Below, one piece after another: positions 9,552-19,724 of a stretch of 64,000 nt of DNA (within the stretch, counting starts at the first letter, position 1; every line of letters starts with the position of its first letter). The position numbers and the translations under genes were made by a program. The notes beneath the pieces are model-generated. The model saw only the letters and a program-made list of their open reading frames with translations, had not been told where the DNA came from and ran no database searches. The stretch covers positions 124,001 through 188,000 of the forward strand of contig JABAAB010000014.1 in the NCBI GenBank assembly GCA_014238945.1. The letters run 5' to 3'. Source of the stretch: Lysobacterales bacterium (lineage in GTDB: Bacteria > Pseudomonadota > Gammaproteobacteria > Xanthomonadales > SZUA-36).

Positions 9552-9574
9552 GGCCCGGTAGCAATTACCGGGCC
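9552..9574. repeat. Strong hairpin without T-tract
   Basis: GGCCCGGTA and TACCGGGCC form a perfect 9-bp stem around a 5-nt loop. It lies in the 225-bp gap between the GNAT gene and the decayed dehydrogenase. Neither side has a T-run, so it is not a standard intrinsic terminator. The rest of the gap shows nothing recognisable. Confidence 0.5.
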
Positions 9575-9604
9575 GTTGAACGGGAAGCTGGTGCGATATT
9601 CAGC

Positions 9605-9989
9605 CTAACTGTCGGTGATGGTAACCGATTGACCAAGCTTTTCCATTATCGAGCACAGCCGCTTGATAAGCTCCCGTGTGTTCCAGGATGTGGGTACAAG
9701 CTCGACCAGAGGAATCAAATGTGGCGGATTACAGGGATGAACCACGATGCAGCGATCGCGTCCCTTTATACAATCAAGAAACGTACTGGGTGGTATGGCC
9801 GAGCATGAACTGGCGAATGGGATATCCGCCGGTGCGTACCGGTCCATGTCCCTGAATCCTTTGCAGGGCGCTTTCCGCCGCACCGGGTGCCGTGTCGAAG
9901 ACATGCACATCGTAACCTGCGTGTGCAAACAGTATGGTCCATTCCCGGCCTATGACACCGGTGCCAACGATTCCTGCTTTTTCGGTCAT
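9605..9989 (-). pseudogene. Decayed 3-hydroxyacyl-CoA dehydrogenase (lambda-crystallin-like)
   Basis: Two recognisable pieces lie in different reading frames. From 9989 the chain [21 protein letters not shown] continues to a Rossmann N-terminus (GxGxxG, then [19 protein letters not shown]). A second piece in another frame reads [22 protein letters not shown] followed by HPCNPPHLIPLVELVP, the middle of the same fold with its catalytic-site HP.NP motif. About 60 residues between the pieces and the whole C-terminal domain are missing, and the junction is frameshifted. The remnant resembles L-gulonate/3-hydroxyacyl-CoA dehydrogenases of the lambda-crystallin type more than the intact carnitine dehydrogenase at 42514. 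It is not expected to make an active enzyme. Confidence 0.7.
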
Positions 9990-10118
9990 GTTCTGTCTCT
10001 TTCCATAACACAAGCGGTGGCCGGGTCTTTGCGGATCAGCTTCCATCTGCATGGCAAGATGACCAACCCGGTGTGGCAACAACAGTCACCTTTTGACGAT
10101 TCGAGTATACTCGCATCC

Positions 10119-11621
10119 ATGTCCGCCATACTTGCCATCGACCAGGGAACCACCGGTTCCACCGCCCTTGTGTTGTCCCACTCGGGCGAAGTCCTGGGAC
10201 GGGCATACTCCGAGTTCACACAACATTATCCAAAGCCGGGCTGGGTAGAGCACGATGCCGAGGAGATATGGCACGTGAGCCGTCTTGTCATGGCTGCCGC
10301 GTTGTCTGCTTCCGGACTGGGACAAGAGGAATTGTTGGCGATAGGAATTACCAATCAGCGTGAAACCACCGTCATCTGGGACCGTAAGACCGGCGCCCCG
10401 GTCTGCCCAGCAATCGTCTGGCAAAGCCGGCAAAGCAGTGGAATCTGCGAACGATTCCGCGACGATGGCCTCGAGCCATTGTTTCGCGAACGCACAGGTC
10501 TGGTCATGGATGCCTATTTTTCAGGTACCAAGATTCGTTGGATTCTTGACCGGGATCCTGTATTACAAAAACGTGCCGAGGATGGTGAACTGGCATTTGG
10601 TACCATTGATAGCTGGTTGCTTTGGAATCTGACCGGTGGGACCGCCGCCGCCGGCGCAATTCATGCCACCGAGCCAACCAATGCTTCACGCACCCTGTTG
10701 TACAACATCCACGATCGGCGTTGGGACCCGGAGCTGTGCAGGTTGCTGAATATTCCCCCTTCGATGTTACCCGAGGTAAGACCAAGTTCAGGTGTGTTTG
10801 GCGAAACCGTCGCCTTTGACGGCATGGCCGCTGGTATACCAATCGCAGGCATGGCCGGCGACCAGCAGGCAGCGCTCTACGGTCAGGGTTGCTGGCATCC
10901 GGGACAGGCCAAGAACACCTACGGCACCGGCTGTTTTCTGTTGATGAATATGGGCAGCGAACACCCGGTCAGTCATCATGGTCTGCTGACCACCATTTGC
11001 TGTGATGCCACAGGCCAGCCGGCATATGCCCTGGAAGGTTCCGTATTCGTCGCCGGTGCCGCGATCCAGTGGTTGCGTGATGAACTGGGTATTATTGACA
11101 GCGCCGCGGAAAGCGAGAAGCTCGCTTCCAGCCTGGACGGTAACGATGGCGTCTTTGTGGTTCCGGCATTTACCGGTCTGGGCGCGCCACACTGGGACAT
11201 GCAGGCACGTGGTGCGATCCTTGGACTGACCCGTGGAACCGGCCGTGCACACATCGCCAGGGCGGCGCTGGAATCCATCGCCTACCAGACACGGGATATC
11301 GTCGAGGCCATGAATCGGGACTGTGGTATAGATATCACCGACTTGAAGGTCGATGGTGGGGCATCCAGAAACAATTTCCTGATGCAGTTTCAGGCCGACC
11401 TGTTGGGGGTCCCGGTGGATCGCCCGGCCCTGGTGGAGACCACGGCCGCCGGCAGCGCATTCCTTGCGGGTCTGGCCGTTGGATTCTGGAACAGCCCGGA
11501 CGAACTGACCGGGGCGCGCAACAGCGAGGCTGTATTCAGACCTGCCATGGACAGCGGCGCCCGTGACGAACTGTATTCAGGCTGGCTGGCAGCGGTGGCA
11601 CGCGTACGCAGCAATAAGTAG
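10119..11621 (+). CDS. glpK: Glycerol kinase
   Basis: A 500-residue FGGY-family sugar kinase, full length for GlpK. It begins [20 protein letters not shown] (phosphate-1 loop) and has [51 protein letters not shown] and [14 protein letters not shown], which are the glycerol-binding and kinase signatures. [24 protein letters not shown] is the ATP-binding segment, and the FGGY signature region is [15 protein letters not shown]. It makes sn-glycerol 3-phosphate in the cytoplasm. The open frame extends far upstream, but that part overlaps the decayed dehydrogenase and has no GlpK similarity, so the ATG at 10119 is the supported start. It converges with soxG (6 nt between stops). Confidence 0.9.
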   Translation: MSAILAIDQGTTGSTALVLSHSGEVLGRAYSEFTQHYPKPGWVEHDAEEIWHVSRLVMAAALSASGLGQEELLAIGITNQRETTVIWDRKTGAPVCPAIVWQSRQSSGICERFRDDGLEPLFRERTGLVMDAYFSGTKIRWILDRDPVLQKRAEDGELAFGTIDSWLLWNLTGGTAAAGAIHATEPTNASRTLLYNIHDRRWDPELCRLLNIPPSMLPEVRPSSGVFGETVAFDGMAAGIPIAGMAGDQQAALYGQGCWHPGQAKNTYGTGCFLLMNMGSEHPVSHHGLLTTICCDATGQPAYALEGSVFVAGAAIQWLRDELGIIDSAAESEKLASSLDGNDGVFVVPAFTGLGAPHWDMQARGAILGLTRGTGRAHIARAALESIAYQTRDIVEAMNRDCGIDITDLKVDGGASRNNFLMQFQADLLGVPVDRPALVETTAAGSAFLAGLAVGFWNSPDELTGARNSEAVFRPAMDSGARDELYSGWLAAVARVRSNK

Positions 11622-11627
11622 TCCCGG

Positions 11628-12239
11628 CTAGATTACGCTGAACTCGACGCCGAATTCCTCGGCGGCATGCTGTAACCAGTGGGCGAGGTAATCCACGAAG
11701 CTCCTGCGCACCACAATTTCGAATTCGGACCCATCATCGAGCAGACCGATCAGGACACCGGTCTTTGCCAATCCACTCTGCGCACAGTGACCGGAATGGA
11801 ACACGGATGGATGAAAATCCAGTGTGCAGCCCTTGGCCAGTACATCCCGTGCATGGGGACCGTTGATCCGCAGCGCGAGTTGTCCGCCTGACAGGTCGGT
11901 TACACAGGCATGTTGACCCCGTACAGATTCCCTTAGATTCGTCACCCGGTCTTTGTCTTTTTCAAGCGAAGAGATGATCAGCCACTCGTTCGGGCCCAGC
12001 CAGTAAATCCGGTTATTACCGGTGGTCATGGTATTCGCCGCCAAGGGTAAATCCTGCTGCAGCACGCTGTTTACCGCGTCTATGAATTCCACACTGCCAG
12101 GATCACCACGCAAATTGATATGACAGAGCCCCGGCTCTATTCCGATTCTTATGCCGGGCTGTTCAGCGCAATCGGTAGCAGATGAAATTGAGCTTAAAAA
12201 CGGCTCCAGCCCATGGCTATGCAGAATGGGATCAGGCAT
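11628..12239 (-). CDS. soxG: Sarcosine oxidase, gamma subunit
   Basis: A 203-residue protein, the usual SoxG length. The central part reads RIYWLGPNEWLIIS, the SoxG/GcvT-like core, followed by VTDLSGGQLALRINGPHARDVLAKGCTLDFHPSVF. It is the smallest tetrahydrofolate-domain-like subunit of the heterotetrameric sarcosine oxidase, which demethylates sarcosine to glycine. It overlaps the end of soxA by 8 nt and is last in the operon, giving the order B-D-A-G found in many proteobacteria. Confidence 0.85.
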   Translation of the reverse strand: MPDPILHSHGLEPFLSSISSATDCAEQPGIRIGIEPGLCHINLRGDPGSVEFIDAVNSVLQQDLPLAANTMTTGNNRIYWLGPNEWLIISSLEKDKDRVTNLRESVRGQHACVTDLSGGQLALRINGPHARDVLAKGCTLDFHPSVFHSGHCAQSGLAKTGVLIGLLDDGSEFEIVVRRSFVDYLAHWLQHAAEEFGVEFSVI

Positions 12240-15234
12240 GTTGCCGCTCCCCTTTCGGGTCGTAAAATACCGGTGACACGATTTTCACCGGCACCATTGA
12301 ACCATCCGATGCGGCGGCAAACAATGTTTCGCCTTTGCGTTTACGTCCGCCGGCAACCAGCGCCAGGGCAATTGGATGACCCAGGCAGGCGCTGGCGTAA
12401 CTGGAGGTCACATGACCCAGCAGGGGAACGGGTGGCGGTGCATCCGGATTCTCAATCAACTGGGCACCCTCGGTCAGCACCGTGGTGTTGTCCGTGCTAA
12501 GCAGACCCACCAATTGCTTGCGGTCGCCACGCTTGCCATCGGGTCTTGATAATGAGCGTTTTCCAAGGTGGTCCCTGGTTTTTGACATCATCCAATGCAT
12601 CCCCAAATCGTGTGGAGAAACCGATCCATCGGTGTCCTGCCCGAGGATGACAAAGCCCTTTTCAGCACGCAGGACGTGCATCGTCTCGGTGCCATAGGGT
12701 GTGATGTCATATTCCTTGCCGGCTTCCATCAGTTTCTTCCAGATGTACAACGCATAGCCGCTGTCGACATTGACCTCAAACGCCAGTTCGCCGCTGAAAC
12801 TCACACGAAATATCTGTACTGTCACCCCGGCCAGTTCGGCCATCTGCACCGACATGAACGGGAAACTTTGCCTTTCAAGGTCAATGCTGCAACCGGCGTT
12901 TTGCAGTACACGCCGGCTGTTGGGTCCTGCAACTGCAATGGTTGAGAAATGATCCGTGACCGAGGTCAGGTGGACATCGAGTTCCGGCCACTCGGTCTGT
13001 AGCCAGATTTCCAGCCAGGCCAGTACCTGTGCTGCTCCGCCCGTGGTGGTGGTTAAATAAAACTGGTTTTCATCAAGACGTGCCATCACACCGTCATCCT
13101 TCATCATGCCATCTTCACCGAGCATGATGCCGTAGGCACAGCGACCGATTTTCATGTTCGCGACATCGTGGGTATAAATGCGCTCCAAAAAGGTCACACT
13201 GTCGGGGCCCTGAACGATAATCTTGCCCAGTGTGGATGCGTCCATGATCCCGGCTGAGCGTCGGGTGGCGAGACATTCACGTGCCACCGCTGCTTCCAGA
13301 GCCTCATCACCACGGGGAAAATACCAGGGCCGAAGCCACTGGCCCACATTCTCAAAGGGGGCATCTTTGGACAGGTGCCATTCATGCATTGCCGTCTTGC
13401 GTTCCGGGTCGTACAGATCACCCACGTGATCACCTGCGCATACACCAAAGGTGACCGGAGTATAGGCGGGTCGAAAAGTTGTTGTGCCAACCTCGGGAAT
13501 TGGCCTGTCAAGACACTCGGCGAGTGCAGCCATACCATTGATATTGCCCAGTTTTCCCTGGTCTGTACCAAAACCCAACGCCGTGTAGCGTTTGACGTGT
13601 TCCACGTTCTGGTAACCCTCCCGAACCGCCAGTCGAACATCTGCGACACTGGTGTCATTCTGGTAGTCGAGAAACTGCTTCGGACAGCGATCGGGGTCCT
13701 TTGAAGCCGGCACCCTCCATAGGGGTTGCAGGGCATTTGAGTGGAGATCATCGACGCTCGGGAGTGACAGGTCTACAGTTTCAAATCCGCTCAATACCGC
13801 GGCATCCCGACCGTTGTCATGACCGCTTTGCAGACAGCTCCGAAGTGACCAATAACCATTTCCAGCACCGGTTGAAATACAGTTCTGAACGGACTCTCCT
13901 GCTACAAAACACTGCAGATCCTCATTCCATACATTTTTTCCACCCGACTGCGAATGTAAATGCACGGCCGGGCTCCATCCACCCGAAATGGCCAGCAGGT
14001 CACAGTCCATGCTGATGGTGTGGTTGATTTGCGCACATCGATCACCATCCCATTTTGCAACCAGGACCCCGCTCACCCGCCTCCGGCCACTGACATCGGT
14101 AACCACATGATTTTGGAAAACGGCGATTCCCAGGTTCCGTACTGCCTCTCCCAGTCCCCCGGCACCATCGATACGACTGTCGACTATTGCGACCACCTCG
14201 CTACCGGCCTGGTGCAGGTCAATGGCGGTCTGATAGGCTGAATCGTTGTTGGTGAATACCACTGTCCGCTTACCGGGACAGACCGCATACCGGTTGACAT
14301 AGCTGGAAACCGCGGAAGCCAGCATGACACCGGGGCGATCGTTGTTGCAAAAGACCAGGGGTCGCTCAATGGCGCCCTGTGCCAGTACCACCTGTTTTGC
14401 CCTTACCCGCCATTGACGTTCCCTGATCTGACCAGTCAAATTTCCGCCAAGGTGGTCCGTACATCGTTGAGCGATTGCCAGGAAATTGTGATCGAAATAC
14501 CCGAATACCGTGCTTCTGGGCAACATGATCACATTTTCGAATTGCGACAGCTGGTACAGGGTATCCTGCAGCCATGACTGTGCGGATTTCCCGTCGATTG
14601 ACTCGGCACTTGACAGCAATTGTCCACCGAATTCACTTTGTTCATCCGCGATCAGGACACGGGCACCCGAGTGCGCTGCGGTGAGTGCTGCCATCAGGCC
14701 CGAGGGGCCGGCTCCGGCGACCAATACATCACAATATGCATTGCGGTGATCGTAGTGATCCGGGTCCGGTAGCCGTGGTGACCGACCCATGCCGGCCGAG
14801 CGGCGGATCAATTTTTCGTAGCTTTCCCACAGCATCCTGGGATACATAAAGGTCTTGTAGTAGAACCCGGCCGAGAATAAACGACCGAGGGAGTCATTCA
14901 CTGCTGCAATGTCATAGTTGACGTTCGGCCAGCCCTTGTTGGTTCGCGCTTCCAGACCGTCATATAACTCGACCTGGGTCGCTCTTTGATTGGGTAGCGT
15001 TGTTGCACCTGAACCGATCTGCAGGATTGCATTGGGTTCCTCCGCTCCACAGCCAACGATTCCCCGCGGGCGATGCAATTTAAAACTCCTGCCCACGATG
15101 GACACGTCATTTGCCAGTAAAGCAGATGCCAGCGTGTCACCGGCATAGCCCCGGTATTGCCTGCCGTTGAAGAAGAAATCAAGGGGCCTGGAGCGGTCTA
15201 TCCGGCCCCCTTGCTTAAGACGATTTGGCTGCAT
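12232..15234 (-). CDS. soxA: Sarcosine oxidase, alpha subunit
   Basis: A 1000-residue protein, full length for SoxA. An N-terminal Fer2-like domain without iron-sulfur Cys ligands reads FFNGRQYRGYAGDTLASALLANDV. A Rossmann NAD-binding domain follows (DVLVAGAGPSGLMAALTAAHSG, ~residue 170). The C-terminal half is a GcvT/aminomethyltransferase domain (GIMDASTLGKIIVQGPDSVTF.., then FRVSFSGELAFEVNV) that binds tetrahydrofolate. In the enzyme complex this subunit receives the iminium/methylene unit and forms 5,10-methylene-THF. It lies 6 nt after soxD. The GcvT half parallels the one in the adjacent dimethylglycine dehydrogenase, as known for these families. Confidence 0.9.
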   Translation of the reverse strand: MQPNRLKQGGRIDRSRPLDFFFNGRQYRGYAGDTLASALLANDVSIVGRSFKLHRPRGIVGCGAEEPNAILQIGSGATTLPNQRATQVELYDGLEARTNKGWPNVNYDIAAVNDSLGRLFSAGFYYKTFMYPRMLWESYEKLIRRSAGMGRSPRLPDPDHYDHRNAYCDVLVAGAGPSGLMAALTAAHSGARVLIADEQSEFGGQLLSSAESIDGKSAQSWLQDTLYQLSQFENVIMLPRSTVFGYFDHNFLAIAQRCTDHLGGNLTGQIRERQWRVRAKQVVLAQGAIERPLVFCNNDRPGVMLASAVSSYVNRYAVCPGKRTVVFTNNDSAYQTAIDLHQAGSEVVAIVDSRIDGAGGLGEAVRNLGIAVFQNHVVTDVSGRRRVSGVLVAKWDGDRCAQINHTISMDCDLLAISGGWSPAVHLHSQSGGKNVWNEDLQCFVAGESVQNCISTGAGNGYWSLRSCLQSGHDNGRDAAVLSGFETVDLSLPSVDDLHSNALQPLWRVPASKDPDRCPKQFLDYQNDTSVADVRLAVREGYQNVEHVKRYTALGFGTDQGKLGNINGMAALAECLDRPIPEVGTTTFRPAYTPVTFGVCAGDHVGDLYDPERKTAMHEWHLSKDAPFENVGQWLRPWYFPRGDEALEAAVARECLATRRSAGIMDASTLGKIIVQGPDSVTFLERIYTHDVANMKIGRCAYGIMLGEDGMMKDDGVMARLDENQFYLTTTTGGAAQVLAWLEIWLQTEWPELDVHLTSVTDHFSTIAVAGPNSRRVLQNAGCSIDLERQSFPFMSVQMAELAGVTVQIFRVSFSGELAFEVNVDSGYALYIWKKLMEAGKEYDITPYGTETMHVLRAEKGFVILGQDTDGSVSPHDLGMHWMMSKTRDHLGKRSLSRPDGKRGDRKQLVGLLSTDNTTVLTEGAQLIENPDAPPPVPLLGHVTSSYASACLGHPIALALVAGGRKRKGETLFAAASDGSMVPVKIVSPVFYDPKGERQHA

Positions 15235-15240
15235 CTTGCT

Positions 15241-15516
15241 CTAAGGCCCCTTGTCACCGGCAGGCAATTCAAAACTGCGGGAGATCCGGTAGCTGACCGT
15301 GTCACGTTCAACCCCAAACCAGCGCCGGCAGCCCTGGGCATGGTTCCACAGTTCTTTATGGGCCCCGCGTGGGTTCTTGCGCATGAACAGATAATCCGCC
15401 CACTCGACATCACTCAATGCATCTGGATCAAGAGGACGGTTGATGCCCGCCTCGCCACCGTAACTGAACTCCGTTTCGGCCCGTTCTCCACAAAAAGGAC
15501 ATTTGATCAGAAACAT
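15241..15516 (-). CDS. soxD: Sarcosine oxidase, delta subunit
   Basis: A 91-residue protein starting MFLIKCPFCGERAETEFSYG. The start at 15516, 1 nt after the soxB stop, is preferred to a longer in-frame start inside soxB because it places Cys6, Cys9, His59 and Cys63 at the positions known for the SoxD zinc site. The segment WNHAQGCRRWF near residue 57 carries the last two ligands. It is the small structural subunit of heterotetrameric sarcosine oxidase. Confidence 0.9.
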   Translation of the reverse strand: MFLIKCPFCGERAETEFSYGGEAGINRPLDPDALSDVEWADYLFMRKNPRGAHKELWNHAQGCRRWFGVERDTVSYRISRSFELPAGDKGP

Positions 15517-15517
15517 G

Positions 15518-16768
15518 TCAGTGGGCCACCCCGGCGGCGCCATGCTCGTCAATCAGGGCACCGCTGGTGAAACGATTCAGATCAAATGCCGTGTTCAGAT
15601 CGTGAGCGCGGTCCCGGGCAATGGTGTGTGCAAAGACCCAACCCGAACCCGGTGTGGCCTTGAAGCCACCGGTACCCCAGCCGCAATTGAAATACAGTCC
15701 GTCCACGGGCATCTTGCTGATAATCGGACAGGCATCCGGGCAAACATCGACAATTCCCCCCCACATCCTGAGCATCCTGACCCGGCTGAACACCGGGAAC
15801 AATTCGATGATCGCCGCCGCTGCGTGTTCGATGGTTGGAAAGCTGCCTCTTTGCCCGTAACCATTATAGGCATCAATTCCTGCACCGATGACCAGTTCAC
15901 CCTTGTCCGATTGGGAGATGTAGCCATGTACCGCATTGGACATGACAACGGTATCAAGGACCGGTTTCAGCGGTTCGGAAACAAAGGCCTGCAAGGGATG
16001 GCTTTCGATCGGAAGACGCAGTTCCGCCATTGAGGCAAGCACGCTGGCATTGCCTGCAACCACGACGCCTACCTTGTCCGCTTCAATACGGCCCCGAGTG
16101 GTTTCAACACCGGTGACACGTCTGCCATCACGCTGAATACCGGTGACTTCGCATTGCTGGATGATATCCACGCCCAGGGCATCGGCTGCCCGTGCAAAAC
16201 CCCAGGCGACCGCATCGTGTCTGGCCACCCCACCGCGTTTCTGTAACGACGCACCGAGGATCGGGTAACGCGCATTTGCGGAGGTATTGATCATCGGGAT
16301 GGCTGCTTTTATCTGCTCGGTGTTGACCACCACCGCATCCAGACCATTGAGCCGGTTGGCGCTGACACGTCTTTCAATGTCTCGCATGTCCTGCAGGCTG
16401 TGGCCGAGGTTGTAGACACCACGCTGGCTGAACATGACGTTGTAGTTCAGTTCCTGGCTCAGTCCTTCCCAGAGTTGCAACGACTTTTCATACAACAATG
16501 CCGCCTCGGTCCACAGGTAATTTGATCGCACGATGGTGGTATTGCGACCGGTGTTGCCCCCACCGATCCAGCCCTTTTCAAGCACCGCGACATTGTGTAT
16601 TCCATGCTCTTTTGCGAGGTAGTAGGCAGTCGCCAGGCCATGCCCGCCACCACCGACAATTACCACATCGTATTTGCGTTTTGGATCAGGGTTTCGCCAC
16701 GCTGGCTGCCAGTGACGGTTGTGGCCGATCGCATTGCGCAGTAACCCGAATGCCGAGTACTTTTTCAT
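15518..16768 (-). CDS. soxB: Sarcosine oxidase, beta subunit
   Basis: A 416-residue FAD/FMN subunit. An ADP-binding fold sits at residues ~34-65 ([20 protein letters not shown]). The segment [19 protein letters not shown] contains His184, equivalent to the histidine that covalently holds FMN in bacterial heterotetrameric enzymes. C-terminal [14 protein letters not shown] closes the FAD site. It catalyses oxidation of sarcosine, passing electrons to O2. The ATG overlaps the stop of the GFA gene by 4 nt, so expression is coupled to it. Confidence 0.9.
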   Translation of the reverse strand: MKKYSAFGLLRNAIGHNRHWQPAWRNPDPKRKYDVVIVGGGGHGLATAYYLAKEHGIHNVAVLEKGWIGGGNTGRNTTIVRSNYLWTEAALLYEKSLQLWEGLSQELNYNVMFSQRGVYNLGHSLQDMRDIERRVSANRLNGLDAVVVNTEQIKAAIPMINTSANARYPILGASLQKRGGVARHDAVAWGFARAADALGVDIIQQCEVTGIQRDGRRVTGVETTRGRIEADKVGVVVAGNASVLASMAELRLPIESHPLQAFVSEPLKPVLDTVVMSNAVHGYISQSDKGELVIGAGIDAYNGYGQRGSFPTIEHAAAAIIELFPVFSRVRMLRMWGGIVDVCPDACPIISKMPVDGLYFNCGWGTGGFKATPGSGWVFAHTIARDRAHDLNTAFDLNRFTSGALIDEHGAAGVAH

Positions 16769-17190
16769 TCCTTTGGGTTTATCGTTCCGTAATCGGCATG
16801 TTGTGGCAGGCCGTCATTGATGCTGTAGTAATCGGAAGCATCGGCGACGAAAATATGGGCATCGCATTTGAGCCCGGTGGGTACATCCAGGGTGCCGGCC
16901 ATGACACTGATCCACTCGCTTTGCTCGTGTTTCCAGAACAGGCTGGAGCCACAGGTCTGACAAAACCCACGTTTGACTTCGGGTGACGACCGGTACCATT
17001 TCAAGCCGTCTCCGACGGTAATTTCCAGGCGTTCAGACCGGCAGGATGTAGCGCCAAGATAATGCCCGCTGGTTTTTCTGCACTGCGCACAGTGACAGTA
17101 AATAACCCCGCTCAAGGGTCCGTCGATCACGTATTTGACGTCACCACAAAGGCAGGCGCCATTGGACTTAGTTGTTGGCATCGTTGACAT
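16765..17190 (-). CDS. GFA (glutathione-dependent formaldehyde-activating / CENP-V) domain protein
   Basis: A 141-residue zinc-binding protein with CLCGDVKY near the N-terminus, [12 protein letters not shown] (~residues 32-43) and [11 protein letters not shown] (~75-85), the Cys pattern of the GFA fold. Family members bind zinc, and some add glutathione to formaldehyde. It overlaps both neighbours: its start lies inside the end of the dimethylglycine dehydrogenase gene (23 nt) and its end overlaps the soxB start (4 nt). Sitting between two demethylases that generate one-carbon units from N-methyl groups, it may scavenge formaldehyde that escapes tetrahydrofolate capture. That role is inferred from context. 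Confidence 0.8.
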   Translation of the reverse strand: MSTMPTTKSNGACLCGDVKYVIDGPLSGVIYCHCAQCRKTSGHYLGATSCRSERLEITVGDGLKWYRSSPEVKRGFCQTCGSSLFWKHEQSEWISVMAGTLDVPTGLKCDAHIFVADASDYYSINDGLPQHADYGTINPKE

Positions 17191-19624
17191 CCCTTAGTCG
17201 TTCATTTTTTGGGTCAAACGGGCTGTCCGGTATGACGACCGCCGGATAGGTTTTGCCCAATATATCAATTTCCAGTTCCGTACCTGGTGAAGAAAGCCCG
17301 GGTTGAACCATGCCAAGTGCCAGTGACCTGTTGACCCGAAAACCAAAACTGCCGCCGGTTGCGCGGCCTATGACCTCGCCATTCTTCAACAGGGCGTTGT
17401 TCCCCAGTGCGTCGGCGTCTGTTACCTCCCGGACCTCAAGTGTAACCAGCAGGTTGTTCTCACCAGATTCCCGTGATTCAAGCAAGGCGTCCCGACCGAT
17501 AAAATCACCTTTATCCGGCTGTATGAACCGATCCATGGCCGACTCGTACGCGGAATACTCAATGGACAGTTCCGTCCCCACCATGCGGTAGGATTTTTCA
17601 TATCTCATCGAGTCCATAGCCCGGATACCAAATGGTTTCAGACCGAGGTCTTTGCCGGCAGCAAACAGGGCATCGAAAATATGATTCTGATACTCAAGTC
17701 CGTGATGCAGTTCCCAGCCGAGTTCGCCTACATAGTTGACCCGCATTGCGGTCACCGGGGCCTGGCCAACCACGATATCCTGAGATGTGAGCCAGCGGAA
17801 TGCATCATTTGAAAAATCAGTATCGGAGACACGCGCCAATAATCGTCTGGATTTTGGTCCGGCAATGACCAACACGCCGTGACCACCGGTCATCTGCGTA
17901 AATTGAACCGTACCGTTGCCGGGCATGTGTTTTTGCAGGTAGTCGTGGTCAAGACGCTGCAGCGCACCGGCCGAGACCAGGTAAAAAGATTCGCCGGACT
18001 CCCGCATGATGGTGAATTCGGAATGAATACCACCATTCCTGTTCAACGCATGGCACAGACCAACACCCCCGATTTTCCGGGGCAGGCGGTTGGCTACGAA
18101 ACCGTCCAGGAATGCCTCGGCACCCGGGCCTGAGATACGGCACTTGGCGAATGCCGTCATATCAAGCAGACCGACATTGGTGGTGACATTTGTGATCTCT
18201 CTTCCGATCGCTTCAAACCAATTTGAACGGCGGAAAGACCAGTCGTCCTGCTGCACCATGCCATCGGTCGCAAACCAGTTGGCACGTTCCCAGCCAAACT
18301 TCTGCCCGAAAACTGCACCCATGTTTTTCAGACGCCCATAACAGGGTGCTGTGCGCAACGGCCGGGCCGCAGGCCGTTCCTCGTCGGGGTAATGAGTGAC
18401 GAATACATGTGCGTATGCTTCTTCGTTTTTCTCAATCAGGTAATCTTTTGTCGCATAGTCTCCAAAGCGTCTCGGCTCCACCCCGAGCATGTCTACGGTA
18501 GGCTCGCCGTCCACGATCCACTCTGCAAGTTGCCAGCCGGCACCACCGGCCGCCGTAATTCCAAAACTGTGTCCTTCATTCAGCCAGAAGTTATCCAGAT
18601 CCCAGGCCGGTCCTATGATCGGATTTCCATCCGGTGTGTAGGGGATCGCGCCGTTGTAAACCTGTTTCATACCCACTTCGGCGAATGCCGGTACGCGGGC
18701 CATGGCGGCTTCAATATGCGGAGCCAGGCGATCAATATCCTCCTGAAACAATTCGTACTCGGCATCAGGGTTGGGGCCATCGACATAGCAACACGGCGCA
18801 CCTTTTTCATACGGACCCAGGATGAAACCGCTATTTTCCTCACGCAGGTACCAGGAGTTGTCCGATTCACGCAGGACTGCCAATTCAGGCTCGCCACGGT
18901 CGCGGCGTCTGATCAATTCCGGGTGTGGTTCGGTAACAATAAACTGGTGTTCAACCGGGATGACGGGAATATCCAGACCCACCATTTGACCGGTTTTTCG
19001 GGCGTAATTTCCGGTGGCTGAAATGATGTGTTCACAACTGATATCACCCTGTGTCGTCTTCACCAGCCAGTTTCCTGATGATTGCTGTTCGATTGCCAGC
19101 ACCGCGGTATTTCGATAAATCGTCGCTCCACGGTTCCGCGCACCCTTTGCCAACGCCTGGGTCAGGTCCGCAGGCTGGATATAACCATCATCCGGGTGAT
19201 AAATCCCTCCGACCAGTCCGTCTGAACTGCACAACGGCCACATTTGCTTGATATCAGCTGGTGTCAGAAAACGGATGTCGATGCCAAGGGTCCGAGCGGT
19301 GGCAGCGTACTGGTAGTACTCATCCATGCGATCCTGGTTCATCGCCAGACGCAAATTGCCGACTTTTTTGAAACCGACCGGCTGACCGGTCTCCTGCTCG
19401 AGTTGCTGGTAAAACTTTACCGAATACTTGTGAATCTGGCCCACGCTGTAGCTCATGTTGAACAGTGGCAGCAAACCGGCGGCATGCCAGGTGGAACCCG
19501 AGGTCAGCTCTGCTTTTTCCAGTAAAACCACATCGTCGGCCCAGCCTTTCCTGGCCAGGTGATAGAGGGCGCTCACACCGACGACTCCACCACCGATCAC
19601 CACGACACGTGCTTCCGATTTCAT
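17168..19624 (-). CDS. Dimethylglycine dehydrogenase-type FAD/aminomethyltransferase protein
   Basis: An 818-residue two-domain flavoprotein. The N-terminal DAO domain starts VVVIGGGVVGVSALYHLARKG and has STWHAAGLL with His47, matching the covalent FAD histidine of DMGDH. It continues with VIPVEHQFIVTEPHP and NEGHSFGITAAGGAGW. The C-terminal half (from ~residue 430) is a GcvT/tetrahydrofolate domain with GLLDMTAFAKCRISGPGAEAF, MRVNYVGELGWELHH and GLKPFGIRAMDSMRYEKSYR. The expected reaction is N,N-dimethylglycine to sarcosine with transfer of the methyl carbon to THF. Sarcosine dehydrogenase has the same architecture, but a full sarcosine oxidase is encoded just downstream, which favours dimethylglycine as substrate. 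It heads the coupled run DMGDH-GFA-soxBDAG. Confidence 0.8.
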   Translation of the reverse strand: MKSEARVVVIGGGVVGVSALYHLARKGWADDVVLLEKAELTSGSTWHAAGLLPLFNMSYSVGQIHKYSVKFYQQLEQETGQPVGFKKVGNLRLAMNQDRMDEYYQYAATARTLGIDIRFLTPADIKQMWPLCSSDGLVGGIYHPDDGYIQPADLTQALAKGARNRGATIYRNTAVLAIEQQSSGNWLVKTTQGDISCEHIISATGNYARKTGQMVGLDIPVIPVEHQFIVTEPHPELIRRRDRGEPELAVLRESDNSWYLREENSGFILGPYEKGAPCCYVDGPNPDAEYELFQEDIDRLAPHIEAAMARVPAFAEVGMKQVYNGAIPYTPDGNPIIGPAWDLDNFWLNEGHSFGITAAGGAGWQLAEWIVDGEPTVDMLGVEPRRFGDYATKDYLIEKNEEAYAHVFVTHYPDEERPAARPLRTAPCYGRLKNMGAVFGQKFGWERANWFATDGMVQQDDWSFRRSNWFEAIGREITNVTTNVGLLDMTAFAKCRISGPGAEAFLDGFVANRLPRKIGGVGLCHALNRNGGIHSEFTIMRESGESFYLVSAGALQRLDHDYLQKHMPGNGTVQFTQMTGGHGVLVIAGPKSRRLLARVSDTDFSNDAFRWLTSQDIVVGQAPVTAMRVNYVGELGWELHHGLEYQNHIFDALFAAGKDLGLKPFGIRAMDSMRYEKSYRMVGTELSIEYSAYESAMDRFIQPDKGDFIGRDALLESRESGENNLLVTLEVREVTDADALGNNALLKNGEVIGRATGGSFGFRVNRSLALGMVQPGLSSPGTELEIDILGKTYPAVVIPDSPFDPKNERLRDVNDANN

Positions 19625-19724
19625 AAATTAATCCCCGATGTGCTCATTAGATTCAAGCCAGACTCATTCATTATTTTACCCATACAGCCCGTGATACATA
19701 CGCCAACTCTGTCATTGGCCAAGG

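Noticed and set aside
9747-10118. Long upstream extension of the glycerol kinase frame
   Set aside because: It overlaps the decayed dehydrogenase on the other strand and has no GlpK-like sequence; the FGGY start [14 protein letters not shown] begins at 10119.
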